Source of the DNA: Seminavis robusta
Lineage: Eukaryota > Bacillariophyta > Bacillariophyceae > Naviculales > Naviculaceae
NCBI GenBank assembly: GCA_903772945.1
Contig: CAICTM010000393.1
Location: 1 to 64,000 of the forward strand
DNA: 64,000 nt
Reading direction: 5' to 3'
In this document: positions 42,090 to 54,100 of the stretch, piece by piece
How positions within the stretch are numbered: position 1 is the first letter of the stretch
Layout: the number at the start of each line of letters is the position of its first letter
Translations under genes and position numbers: made by a program
The notes under the pieces: generated by a model
Told to the model about the DNA's origin: nothing
Databases searched by the model: none
Seen by the model: only the letters and a program-made list of their open reading frames with translations

Positions 42090-43435
42090 ATTTTATGGAG
42101 CTTTAGTAGCTGAACTTGGCACTGTATCTGAGCTGTCATGCATCATTCTAAGTGTAGCTGGCTGGAACCTGATGTACCAATAGAAAACTTAGTTTTGTAG
42201 CGTTGGGCTCCGGTGGCTGTGGACTTGGCCCATTGGTCTGACAGGCCGGCAATGGCTTCAAAGTTTCCTGTCACATTTCTGAATGCTAGCTGGCTAGGGG
42301 AACATCTATCTGGTTGGCATTGGGCTGACAACTGACAAGACAACCCAGCCATCTTCCATGCAGTACATGTACCAGGTAGCCACCACCGGCCGCCATCACA
42401 CGCAGCCCTGGGCCCCGGGTACGATGTAGTCAAAAGGTGATCGAAGATACAAGTAGATTCGATTCGATTCGATTCTGCACGTGGCTTGAGAATTGAGAAT
42501 TGGCTTCAAGATGAAGTTGTAGTTTTTGCCATAAATATGATTATGACTTGTAACAGAAAGCATCTCTGTCTTAGGGTTACTTCCTTAACTCCTCTAGCCA
42601 GCTAGGATCCCTGGCTTTTGGCCTTTTAGCTTGCTTTCTGTATTAAATATTTGCTCGAGGCGGCGCGGGGCTGGAACTTGTAGTGATGAGTGGAATCTTA
42701 AAATCAGAGGAATTACTACATATTATCCTGGTACTACAGTGGCTAACTAGTAGTACAGTAATTATTTTATTTGGGATAATTAAATAATGCAAAGAAGCCA
42801 AAAAGGGCAAGACCGAAGGCTGGTTACCGGCAATAGCTAGATCCAGCTAGTACGTCTCTACCATCTGGGAGTACGGAGTACGAGTATGGCATACCGGTAG
42901 ATCGAGTACACTGTAGAGGGCAGTGTGGAGATTAAAATGAGGCACTGTGCAATCTCACCACGTCACCACGTATCTTATTGACAGGGCAGTTGTTCTGGCA
43001 TTTGTTTCTTCTTTCCCTGGGATGTCAAATTGTCAATAGCTTGAATGACTTACTGCAAGCTTTTGGTTTCTCTGCGTGTGTGACCATAGGGTAACGATAT
43101 TAATTCTATAGTTGTCCATTCGTAGATGATCGATAAATATTCAGAGTTCCAGTTACGTGCGGAATGCGGAAGGCAAGAGCTGGGTGTACCAATTTCCAAT
43201 TTCTAATGAACACAGTAATAACTGTATTCGCTCGATTGTGGCTCACATTTCCTTTATCATTTCTTGAGTTCTTGAGCTTACCTTTTCTATTTCTTTTTCG
43301 TATCTATCTTCCTTATACCAACACTGAGTAGGAGATTGCAGGGGAAGTTATTATCGCAGTTCGACGACACAAAACAGCAGAGAACCCTTTGCAATACTAC
43401 CGGTAGTACAGCAGGGTATATCAAGCGGTATCAAG
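42090..43435. other. Intergenic region, AT-rich, nothing coding recognised
   Basis: About 1.35 kb. A short tandem GATTC repeat (four to five copies) occurs at about 42455-42475, and ACCGGTAG motifs at about 42890 and 43400. Small open frames lack protein-like features. The right end should be the promoter of the histidine kinase gene. Confidence 0.55.
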
Positions 43436-46400
43436 ATGAATCCTCGCCCACCCTCAGTAACTGGAATCGGAATGATGAGAACGATGCAAGACTCTTCCTT
43501 CAACGGCGCTGCCACTGTCAGCAATAGCAGCGGTTGTTCTGGCCATGGCGGCAGCAGCGAAGACACTGCACCTACTACCGGTAGTACTAATACCAAGTCG
43601 AAGATTGATGCTCTCAGGATGAGTACTAGTAATAGTAATGGCACCGGTGCCACAGGTAGATCAAGAATGAGCTCTGTGACGAGCTCTGTCACTGGAGGCT
43701 GCTTGGGCCCGCCCAAAGACGGAGCACACCCGAAGAATAAGAAGGGATGCGGTCTGTCGAGAACCGTGCTCTTGAGGTTTCTGCTCATGGTCAGTCTCCT
43801 CTTCGCTATTGCCATTTGCACGGCCGTCTCCTTTGGCGTGCTGCGTCAGGCTGAGCATCAAGTCGGTCTTCAAACCTACGAATCCATCGCAGCCAGTGCC
43901 CTCGCGGGAGCTCAAGCCATTACACTCCGAAAGGCACAGGGATCGCAGGTCATGGCCACGCTCATGGCGCAAATCTTTCCTCGGGCCCAAGATTGGCCAT
44001 TCATTGCCCTGGAGGGGTACATCCCAATTGCCGAAAAGGTCGCACAGCTCACTTCCACAACCACACAGTCCCTCATGGTCGTCTTGGACTTGGAGGACGA
44101 GAGTACCATTCTCCAAGACTTTGAACAACACACCGCACAAGTATACCGAGATCAGGGGCGCCCGGAAGACGCTGGCGTCAACGGCTTTGGCTTTGGGCTT
44201 TGGAAGCCAGACCCCAAAAAGTCAGACAATGCTTGTGAGTTTCAAGACTGCCGACTTCACGACACATCCACTGAACCACCCTCCAACTGGCATGGACACC
44301 GAAGGATATCCACTCCACTCATGCTACACAACCAGCCTGCCGCCAGCAGTCTGCTGTACAATCTCTACTCTCAAGAGAACAGAGGTGTCCACATTGATTC
44401 CATGCTGGATTGCGTTCAACGCTACCAGCTGCAACAGGACAACGAGACGCAATCTGACATTATCGATAGTATGCAGGGACCTTCCTGTGCCGTCATTACA
44501 GATATCTTGGAGTTGAAGGTCCGTCCAGGACCGGCTGGACTCTTGGTAAGCCCCTTTGCTCTATCCTCAATCTCAATCAATCATCAATACAACCAACCTC
44601 ACACTGTTCTCCTCTTTCAACTCCCCAGTTCCAACCTATCTATCCGGCACATGATCCCTCTACCATTGTGGCCTTTGCAACTACCAGCATCCATTGGGAA
44701 GAAGTATTGACCACGACCTTTCCAGACTTTGTCTCGGGCTTGACCTGTGTTGTGTCCACAGACACTACCTCATACACATACGAAATCCGAGAGGGAGTTC
44801 CCCATTTGATTGGTCCTGGAGACTTGCACGATGATGCATACACGCGTCACGCCAAGTACATTCATCTAAATGCTGGCATGGAAACTGGAGCCTTGTCCAG
44901 CGCCGTGTACACGCTCACAGTGTATCCCACCGCGGAAATGTTTGATTCCTTCAGCACCAATAGCCCCATTGCCGTCTCAATGGGGTTCTTTGCTGTGGTT
45001 GCCTTTTGCGCCCTGGTCTTTGTCCTATACGATTATCTGATGCAGTCTGAAGCCCATCATCGGGATGTCATCCTTGAGATGAAGCGGCGATTTGTCCGCT
45101 TTATCAGTCATGAGGTACGAACGAACCAGCAAGTACCGAACAGTGTTGTTGGTCTGGCGGTGAAGCGACCTGTGGTAGTCTCATCCTTCTTCTTCTTTTC
45201 CATGAATTCTACTTTCTCCAGATTCGGACTCCGATGAATACCCTGTGCATGGGGATCGAGTTGCTTGAGGCTGAATTGAAAGGAACTTCAAAGAAGATAT
45301 CTGACAGCTGCCCTGGAAACGGACAGGTGAAACAAGAGGATGTGGACTTGTGGTACCAGGTGACGCGAGACATTGGCCAGAACGCTCAGACAGCAGTGGA
45401 AATCCTGAACGACCTGCTGAACTTTGATAAAATTGAGTCGGGCACGTTGACCTTGGAGACGGGGCCTGTCTGTGTCTGGGATTTGGTCGAACGAACAGTT
45501 CAGCAGTTCCAGATCCAAGCTGTCAACCGCAAAGTGGATCTCAAATTCGACATGGTCAAGCCGAGACCAGTTTTCTTGCCGGAAGGGGAAGATGTCGAAT
45601 GCGGCGGTTGTTCAGACCATCTCACGGTTCTTGGAGACAATGTCAAGCTGGGCCAGGTCATTCGCAACCTCATATCCAATTCACTGGTATGTTGTCCCTT
45701 TCTTGCAGCAACTGAAGATTGCACATCGGACCTGGGGAGCTGGTTATTGTATACTCACAGACTTTCTCTTCCTGCCACGTTTGATGTTGCAGAAATTTAC
45801 ACCTGCCAACGGATCTATCCAAGTCGAGGCCGCTCATATTCCGGGAGGCCTTCCCAACGCTGTGCCAATTCTCTTATCTAAAAAGGGGGAGGGTGGAGAA
45901 CCCATCTTTAGCAGCAAGTATCCTCGCGCTGGTTCTATCCAAATCACGGTCAAGGACAGTGGAATTGGTTTGACGAAAGAGCAGCTCAAGTTGCTATTCA
46001 CAGAAGGGGTCCAATTTGATGCAAACCGTTTGCAGCATGGAGGTGGTTCCGGCTTGGGTCTGACGATCGCGAAAGGCATCGTGGAACAGCACAGTGGCAC
46101 ACTCCGAGCAGATTCCGAAGGTCAGGGGCACGGAACTATGTTCATCATCGAGCTGCCTCTCTACGAGCTTTCGACGGAGGAAATGAAGTCCGGCAGGGAA
46201 AACAAGACTGTACCGTGTTCGCAGCCACCCGCAAGTCCACAGACAGGAACAACAACAGCGGGCGCAGACAAACAGCACTCAACATGCCCCGGCAAGCGTA
46301 TCTTGGTGGCGGAAGATGCAGTGTCGAGTCTCAAAATGTTGATCCGTCTACTGGAGAGAGCTGGCCACTCGTGTGTAGGGGTTGAGAATGGCCAGGAGGC

Positions 46401-46771
46401 AGTCAATGCAATCGAAGAGGACATCATGGACATGCAGATGAAACCTGGCCATGTTCCGTTTGACACCGTTCTGATGGAGTAAGTATCGATGGCTTTTGCT
46501 GCAGCTTTTCACGGTGCAATCCTCACCAATGATGTCTGCCATCTGCAGTTTTGAAATGCCTATTTTGAAAGGACCTGCTGCCACCCGAAAGATTCGAAAA
46601 CTGGGTTTTGTAGGCACGGTTGTGGGTATCACAGGCAACATCCTATCAGAAGATGTCGAATTCTTCAAGACGCATGGTGCCGATGAAGTGCTGCCCAAAC
46701 CAATCACAATGTCAAGGATAAATGCATTTTGGGAACAACATGACCATGGGACGAGAGCGCCAAACAATTGA
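43436..46771 (+). CDS. Membrane hybrid histidine kinase with CHASE-like sensor and receiver domain (five exons)
   Basis: Exons are 43436-44545, 44629-45114, 45222-45686, 45793-46478 and 46549-46771 (989 aa). Order: a cytosolic Ser/Thr-rich N-terminus; span 1 (about 111-136); an outside sensor region of about 345 residues that resembles a CHASE domain (YESIAASALAGAQAI ... FQPIYP); span 2 (about 482-506); HisKA with FISHEIRTPMN (phosphoacceptor His531); HATPase with NLISNSLKFTP (N box), KDSGIGL (G1) and GGGSGLGLTIAKG (G2); a linker; and a receiver with ILVAEDAVSS, VLMDFEMPILKG (phosphoacceptor Asp916) and LPKPI. The signal it senses is unknown; CHASE domains often bind small ligands. Introns fall in the H box, the N box and the Asp916 codon. 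No output domain follows, so a separate Hpt/response-regulator partner is expected. Confidence 0.88.
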
Positions 46772-47396
46772 GCGCAAACGAAGCGATGGTGTGGCAAAGG
46801 GCAACTTGATTCATGGGGTCAAAGAAAATTCAGTCAAATGCATGCCAAGCACACCAGAAGGGATACCGCAATGAAAGGTCCCAAGCTTCCTTTCTTCAGA
46901 GAGTATTTGATTCCTCCTCTTCCTCTTCCAGAAATACCCTCCTGAAGTTTATTATTGAATGAATATTATTATACTCGCCGTGCACACAATTTCTGCTTCA
47001 CGATGTATGCCAATGTGCCAATCAATAACAGTCATATTTGAGTGCTTCCTGATGCATTGCGTGCAGATTCGACTCGGATTGCTGCGGCTTGGACCTAGCA
47101 GACTCGACTCGACTGTCCGGAAGGGGGCCTGGAGATGGACGGGGGCAGATCCAGGTGTAGGATCTGGAGTGGGGCCCGGTATAAGTCCAGGAGTGGGGTC
47201 CGGTGTAAGTCCAGCAGCAGCACCAACACCTGGACTGGCCGGGGGTGGGTTGAGGAGTGGGGCCTGGAGAACGTCCAGGGGTAGGCATAGGTGTTGGTCC
47301 GGTCTTGCCTTGAACGATGATGATATGATGAGGTTGCTGATGGTGAATGGAGAAGTGCAGTAGCTAGCTAGCTAGCTAGCTGTTTTATTAATAGCA
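46772..47396. other. Intergenic region with G-rich minisatellite
   Basis: This lies between convergent 3' ends. It holds a G-rich patch at 47120-47300 with imperfect repeats of GGAGTGGGGYCCGGTRTAAG-type units, and a run of five TAGC units at about 47361-47381 just before the next gene's stop codon. The Gly/Pro/Ser-repeat frame over the patch is, in my view, a product of the repeat, not a gene. Confidence 0.6.
47166..47213. repeat. Tandem 24-bp G-rich repeat
   Basis: Two adjacent 24-bp units, each GGAGTGGGGYCCGGTRTAAG plus TCCA, differ at two positions. More diverged partial units occur on both sides (47120-47300). Confidence 0.85.
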
Positions 47397-49944
47397 TTAG
47401 TCAAGGGAAATCAAACACAGTCCGGCTGGCTGCTTGCTATTGGCAGCAGCAGGAATGCTACGAAGGCCCAGCTTTGCAATGACGGTGGCCTGCACAACCT
47501 CGTCCGAAAAGAAACCATTTCCTGTTTGCACATGGTCCTTGACCTCGTCCCATTCATCTTCTTCCAAGAGCAACCGTACTGACGACGATGACGAACTTTC
47601 CGATTGTTGCATCGATGTCGGTAGTGGATTCTTTGGTGACGCGTCATTTGGTATTTCCGTTGCTCGTGCCGTCGTTGGGAGGCAGCAAAGATCGGCTCCT
47701 CCCCAAACCCAATTGGAAGGGTCACTCTCATTGGCGTCTTGGTCGGTGTTGTTGTTGTTGCTGGATTCTTTCACCCACAACTCCTCAAAGATGAGTTTCG
47801 CTGACCTCTGGAACCGTGGTTGGCTCACTGCCAGCATACCAGAATCGTCCTCTATGGAGATTGCCGCATCCTTGCTGGTGGCAAAATGACAATCCCAGCT
47901 GAGCAATTTTAACAGTAAAAGTTGTTGTTGTGTATTGGGGTGGTGTGCTTTAGAGGGCGACCTCTTTTTTCGTTCCAGGACAAATGTGAAAATGGCCTTT
48001 GTCTCGGCGTATCGAATCATTTCTTGTACCACAAAGGAAGTACACGACATGAGTGGATTTGTAGCAGCAGCAACCTGCTGCTCGAGCGGTGGAGGAGGAG
48101 TCACCAACAATAATCGATGTTTCAAGAATCGAAATGTTTCGGGCGAAGTAATGGAAGCAAACCCCAGCACGGCACAACATTGACTGCAACAAAGAGTTCC
48201 ACCTCCCACGGTTTCTCTCCATTCGCGAGGACCGCGTACCGTGGCGGGTGTATCGTTGCCCAGTTCTTCTGCCAAAGATGTCCTTGTGGATTGTTGCTGT
48301 TGCTGCAGTGTTGTATGGTTTTCTCCGTACCCTTCTACCGCCAAAACACAGACGGCAGTTCCCACGTCTGATTGATGCAGCAATATGGCACTCTTGTCCA
48401 CAAGCACAACCCCTACCTGTGCTTCATTGGTGGACGAGGTTGTCAAGTCAAAGGTGGCTTGCTGTAACATCAAGAGCAATGAGAATGCAGATAGAAAATG
48501 AGTCATGTAGATTGATCGATCGTGACATGTATATCACATGATAACTTACACCACTGTAACAGATAAGGTAATCTGCAATTTCATCCCAGTTGGCAGAAGG
48601 CAAGGGGACCACTCGGTCAATGATTGTTGTTGCTTTTGTTGTTTTTGTCTGCGCTAGAATGGATTGATGACAGTACTTGCATGCCAATTGATTGGCAGTA
48701 GTCTTGTCGAGTATACTTGAAGCAGTGGATGACAAAAATCCCATGTCTTGCTGCTGATCCATTAGTTGGGATGGTTGTTGTGGGTAGTGTAGTCGAATAT
48801 GAAGAGCATCGTGTGTGACTTGAAAGGAACTTGGCTGTGAATGAATCTTTCCTTGCAGTCTAGCACAAAAGAGTTGGTTACATTCAGTGGCTGAGGTGAG
48901 TTGTCGGAGAACGACCAATGAGGATTCTCCATCTTTGCTGTGTGTGACGGACATTTCGAGATTGTCTATTGATACTGGTAGGCTTGTTGTTGTGAGGGAC
49001 GGTTGATTGGTGTTGTTGTTGTTTGGTCTCAGGACCAGTTGATAGGATGAAATGCGAGTCAAATGTTCCACCCAATAGTCCCACCAGTGCGGAGGACAGG
49101 GAGGGTCTGGTTGTTGGACTGCGACGGTTGTTGGGTTGATGTTACTAGTATATTGTTTTTTGGTTGTTTTTGTGTTTTTGGAAGGTTTTCTGTTGTTGTT
49201 ATTGGTGGTGGAGGTGGCGGTTGCTGGACCATGGCTGCCAGTGGTATTTATGGACGGCTCCAGTATTGGGTCTTCTTCATGTTTGGATTTTCTGTCATTG
49301 TCAGCTTTTTCTTTTTCTTTGGTCAATCGCTCGACTTGATCTTTGGCCTTGTAGTACTCTGCCGAGAGAGTATGAGTATCTAGACTGTGATTGTTGGTTT
49401 CTTTTGACAGCATCAGAGTTTGGAGTTCTTGCAAGGCTTTTTGTGCTTTGGCATCGCTCTCATTAGTAGCATCATTATTATTTATATGTTTCATCGGCCG
49501 TTTGCATTCTGTTCTGTGTCCTTTTTTCCAAGCCTCTTTTTGACATTCTCTCGAACAATACACAACTTGGCGACAACCCGTACAGCGCAGTGGCTTGCAT
49601 CTTCGACGGCAGAGTTCACACTCGGGCAGGACATTGTCGTCGTCATCGTTGATACATGTACGCATCTTCTTTTCTTGCAGGCAAGCATTGGACACAGCAA
49701 GAGACCAACGGGTGGGGTGTATGCGTCTGTTTGATCCTTCAATCTGGAAGGTGAGGAAATGCATCGGGAGAATGGAGAAATGAATGTGGTCAGTCATGCG
49801 TGGTAGCGGCGGCGCGTCATTCGCTTTTTTCCTCTTCCGTCGCGTCATTCTCATTTTGGGCCAGGAAGCAAGCGAAAGCGTTCTGTTTCGTGGCCTTCTC
49901 GCGAACGCTTGAGTTTGGATGCATTGCCATGTCAACACGTGCAT
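47397..49944 (-). CDS. MYND zinc finger plus HECT-like E3 (UBE3D-type) protein
   Basis: Exons are 49944-48550 and 48461-47397 (819 aa), with an 88-nt intron (GTAAGT..ACAG) in phase 0. A MYND finger lies at 109-147 (CELCRRRC, CTGCRQVVYC, SREC, HRTEC). The remainder resembles the UBE3D/HECT_2 family: CKYCHQSI followed by PLPSANWDEIADYLICYSG, then TLCCSQCCAVLGF and a FLKHRLLL strand. UBE3D binds E2 enzymes and has E3 activity; MYND fingers bind proline-rich peptides. Between the two lies a long Lys/Asn/Thr-rich linker. The start is the first ATG. The first 90 residues are atypical, so a later ATG (for example Met94, just before the acidic run and the MYND) is possible. UBE3D proteins I know lack MYND. 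Confidence 0.75.
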
Positions 49945-50103
49945 GCATCATTCGCATGTATTGGATACTCTAGCTAGATACTAACCAGCCAGTGAGTAAA
50001 CTGTTCGATCACACAACAACAATCTATCACAAAGCAAGAGTAACCAAAACCGAACATCATCAACATCATCATACATACAATCAAGTTTTATTTTAATTGA
50101 AGA

Positions 50104-50898
50104 ATGAGCGAAATGAGCGAGCGCACACGGTTGGAACAACAATTCCATGTCATGGTCTCGTTGGAAGGAGACGATGCCGACGACTTGGTGGAAACCACCA
50201 GACGATTGCGTGGTATGAAGAATCTCGAAAAAGCCGATCTTTTGGTGGCGCAGTCTTTTACGGGAGGCAACTCTCTGGAGTTTCAAGAACTAATCAAAGC
50301 CATGGCAAGTCTGCCCCATTTGAGGTCACTGACCATCAGATCCAGTACTTCCTTTCGAGGTGGTTGGGTACAGTTGCCATTTTCAGTACTCCAAACCATA
50401 GTGCCAAAGACATCATTGAAATGCCTCTTCTTGTCCTTTGTGGACTTTGTGGTCACCACCAAAAACAAAGATGATAATTGTAAGTGCCCTGTCTATGGAT
50501 TGGTCCAATTATTATCATCACAACAACAAGACAGCAACAACCATCATCATCATCATCAGCCACAACATCAACTCAAAGAAGTACGATGGAATCTGGGGGG
50601 ATGTCGCAAGCTTTCCAGAAAAACTCAACATGCCATTCTCAACATGCTACAACACCACAACTTTACACTCGAAGTATTTGCCTTTGATGAAAAAACCAAG
50701 AGACAGATTCCTACATACAAGCTACAGAAAATACACTTTTACTTGACACTCAACCAAGCAGGAATCAGACAAAGATTGATGGATCCCACTGCGCAGCCAA
50801 ATCAGCACGATTGGGAGGAGGCACTCATCGACAATAGACTACACTCCAGCACGGTCTTTTATCTATTGTCCAACAATCCGACATTGGTCTGTGCCTAA
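50104..50898 (+). CDS. Leucine-rich-repeat-like hypothetical protein
   Basis: This 264-aa intronless protein has two or three repeats of LRR type in the first half (LPHLRSLTIRSSTSF, TSLKCLFLSFVDFV) and one later (HHNFTLEVFAFD). Between them is a Gln/His run from CAT repeats at about 50540. The C-terminus (LTLNQAGIRQRLMDP then a WEEALI and VFYLLSNNPTLVCA) resembles the end of the many diatom LRR-type proteins, where xLNxxGRxxL closes the repeat fold. No signal peptide or membrane span. Probably a protein-binding protein; function unknown. It is convergent with the helicase gene, 220 bp away. Confidence 0.65.
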   Translation: MSEMSERTRLEQQFHVMVSLEGDDADDLVETTRRLRGMKNLEKADLLVAQSFTGGNSLEFQELIKAMASLPHLRSLTIRSSTSFRGGWVQLPFSVLQTIVPKTSLKCLFLSFVDFVVTTKNKDDNCKCPVYGLVQLLSSQQQDSNNHHHHHQPQHQLKEVRWNLGGCRKLSRKTQHAILNMLQHHNFTLEVFAFDEKTKRQIPTYKLQKIHFYLTLNQAGIRQRLMDPTAQPNQHDWEEALIDNRLHSSTVFYLLSNNPTLVCA

Positions 50899-51123
50899 CA
50901 TTTACTCAGTCAGTCACTCAAAAATCACTCACTCATCAATCTGCCAGAATTGATATCCAATTCACTGGCAACTAAGTCAATGCATAATCATCATCTTCTA
51001 TATTTTATATTCTCGTTCCAGGGAGGGTTTGCCCTTCTCAAACTAGACAACTGACTAACTGGTTATAGCAAGAGTTCAGTTTTCTATAGAAACAGAAGAT
51101 ACAGATGCTACCCGTACTTTGGA

Positions 51124-54100
51124 TTATTCCTCGCGATTGATGTAACCACAAGCCTCGTTGTCGGGCACGACCTCCCACTCAGCACCGGTTGGTTCCTCCG
51201 CATCACTGTTTGTCACCACATCAAAGCCATCTTCGTCAGAGTCGGTAGCATCTTCGTCCCACTCATCACCCATCCAGGAACCATTGTCACGGCAGAAACG
51301 AAGCAATGGTAACCAATGCTCTTCGTCTGTCTGTAGTACGCGAGGATTACCAATCACTACTAACAATGCCTTGGCGCGAGTCACGGCCACATTGAAGCGT
51401 TTCTCGTTCGAGACAAAACCTAGATTGTACTTGAGATCGTGCAAAAGCAGGTCCTGTTCCGATCGAACCGTGGAAATGATAATCACACGGCGTTCTTGAC
51501 CTTGAAATGTCTCCACCGATCCTATAATATATATACAGTTATAGATAGATGATTGATGCACAGATAAATAGTTCGAGAGAGAGGTAGCAATGGTTAGTTC
51601 CCTTCCCAAGTGGAGATCTTCTTTCCAGCAACACTTATTATACATGTAGCACTCACCAACTTTGACATCACCAACTTTGGATTGCTGCAGTGCCAGTCGG
51701 ATTTTTTGGACTTGACGAGCGTACGGCGTGATGATGCCAATGTCCTCTTCGCGAATGGGAGGTTTGGATTCCTTCACCAACTTTTTCACGTACTCCACTA
51801 CCTGCTCCGCTTCCTGGGGATTGAACCAAGATGGAGAGTTTCCCTCACGCATGTTTTCACCGTCAATGGCGTGGAACATGACAGGAAAGCCCTTCTTTGC
51901 CAAGTACTCCCATTTCACCATGGAGTGCGTCGACAGGCGGTCGCCACAGGGAATCAGCTGATTGCGATAGAACATTTCGTTGGGAAGCTTGAGAATGTCC
52001 GGATGAGAGCGATAATTGCTGACCAAAAGCGTCACAAGATCCTGTGGATACTCGTCCTTCTCGTTCAAAGCATACGCCGGGCTTGTCTTGACCAACCGCT
52101 CCATGAAGGATTGTTGCATGCCAAACTTTTCGCAGACTTGTGAGCTTACCACGGGACCCAACTGCATCGGATCTCCGGCCAACACAAGCTGCCCAGGATT
52201 CTTGCCTCTCCAGTTCATAATAGTGGCGGCAACTGCAATCACTTCGGGTTCTGTTGCATGGCCAGCTTCATCCACACAGAGAACATCAAAATGACCTCGT
52301 TTCATGTCGTTGCCCGTGCACCACAATCTCGCCGCCATGGAAAGGGTCGTAACCACAATCTGCACATCGGTGACCGATCCTTCGTGGCAGTAGGGGCGGA
52401 CAACAGTCGGCACTTGATCAATGGAGCGTGTATACGCCAATACACGAATCAGCTCCGATGGAGGGAAAAAAGGAGAAAGCTTTTCGACCAGCAAGTCTGT
52501 GGCATCGTTGCTCGGAGCTACCAAGAGAATCTTGAGCTTTCCGTTTTGTCGAGTGCGGTCGTACGTGTGCAAATTGGCGAGTTGGTAGACTGTTTCTACC
52601 ATCGTGGTTGTTTTACCAGTTCCCGGTGGTCCAAAGATGATGGATGGCATGGGTCGTAGACTTCCCTTGACAATCTGCTGGACAGCTTGCTTTTGTTTCT
52701 CGTTCAAAGGTTTCGTCCATCGGAAGGAATCGGGACAATAGCGATGGTCTCGTCTCTCTTGATTGCTCCTAATCCAATGAGCATGGCTCAGTTGCGGCAT
52801 GAGCATGTCGGGACCCATACGCTGAGGGGCGAACAGGGCTCCTGTATGCGATGTCCGAAATGCCGTCCGACCGAAGGTGAATCGTACCAAATCCACTCGA
52901 TCGACACTGACGTTGAAACTACGATGGAAGGACTTGTGGAACTCCATCAGAACATCCAGTAGCTCCACCGCGACGACACGGCCTCGGTACAGTTTTCTAT
53001 TCCACGAGCAGAGGACAACATCGCCTCTCAAGACGGATGGTCGACCCTCGGCAAGACCGGAAACGTAAAGCTTGAAGAGTCCTCCCTGTTTCTCTAGCTT
53101 GGCTTTCTCAATGTCAAAAAGCTTGATATCTTCGTAGGCTTGAAGCTCACTAGTCCATAAAAGGGATTGCCAAAACGTCGAATAGGTTTTCTTGAGTTCT
53201 TTCGCGGATGATGCGTAGCTAGTTGTGGCGTAGGTTGGAGGGACGAGGGCGGATTCGATTTCGTTCTTTTCGACCAATTCTCTAACGTCGACTGGAACCT
53301 TGAAACTCTTGAGACCTTTGTAACTGAAATGTCCACCATCTCGCGTCCGTGGTGGGTCCAAAACTTTCTCCTTTTCCGTATGCAGGTCTTCGCTCTGGCG
53401 CTTCTTCTGCTTCTTGTTCTTCTTGACGTATGGCGTCGTGGGCTTGAGCAATTCGTACATTTTGGAGTCTCCGGAGCGCAAAAGCACAGAGCGAAGGACA
53501 GCGAACTGTTTGCCATCGTGATTCTCAAACAAAAACGTCACATTGGCTCGGAGAGCACCAGAACTCTTGGCCCGACAGGAAAGCTGAAAGGTCGTTTTGG
53601 AGTCTGACGTAAGAACAATTGGTGTTTGTGTAACCACCTGGAACAGTTTCTTGTGACTGCCCCCCAGAGTAACTTGCTTCAATTCTATGGGTCTCTCGGT
53701 GCTTTGTTCCATAGTTATCGATACTGTAACGTCTTGATGGATAGGCAGTACAGGCCCCTCTGGAATGGTCGTAAACTCCTCTTCCACTATAACTCCACCT
53801 TTGTTGGTCATGCTTTCCCGGCGCATATCAAGGGCTTTTTCTCTCGCAGATTTTCGTTCTTGCAAGGGAGCAAATGTCACTTTGTCTGCCATGGCGAATG
53901 AGCACATGATGACTCCACCACCGTATTTCTTGGTTCTTAAGAGGCTTTGATTTCGCAAAGCTGTCATGACCAATGCTTCCAATCTTATCTGTTGCAGTTC
54001 TGCCAACGAGGGAAGATGTTTCTGGGCAAATGCCACAAACAGATGATGCACGGCGTCACGTTCTATGGCACGCAAATCAACAGCCTCATTATCACCAAAG

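Noticed and set aside
46959-47363. Gly/Pro/Ser-repeat open frame (collagen-like look)
   Set aside because: The repetition comes from the 24-bp minisatellite; frames on both strands are open for the same reason.
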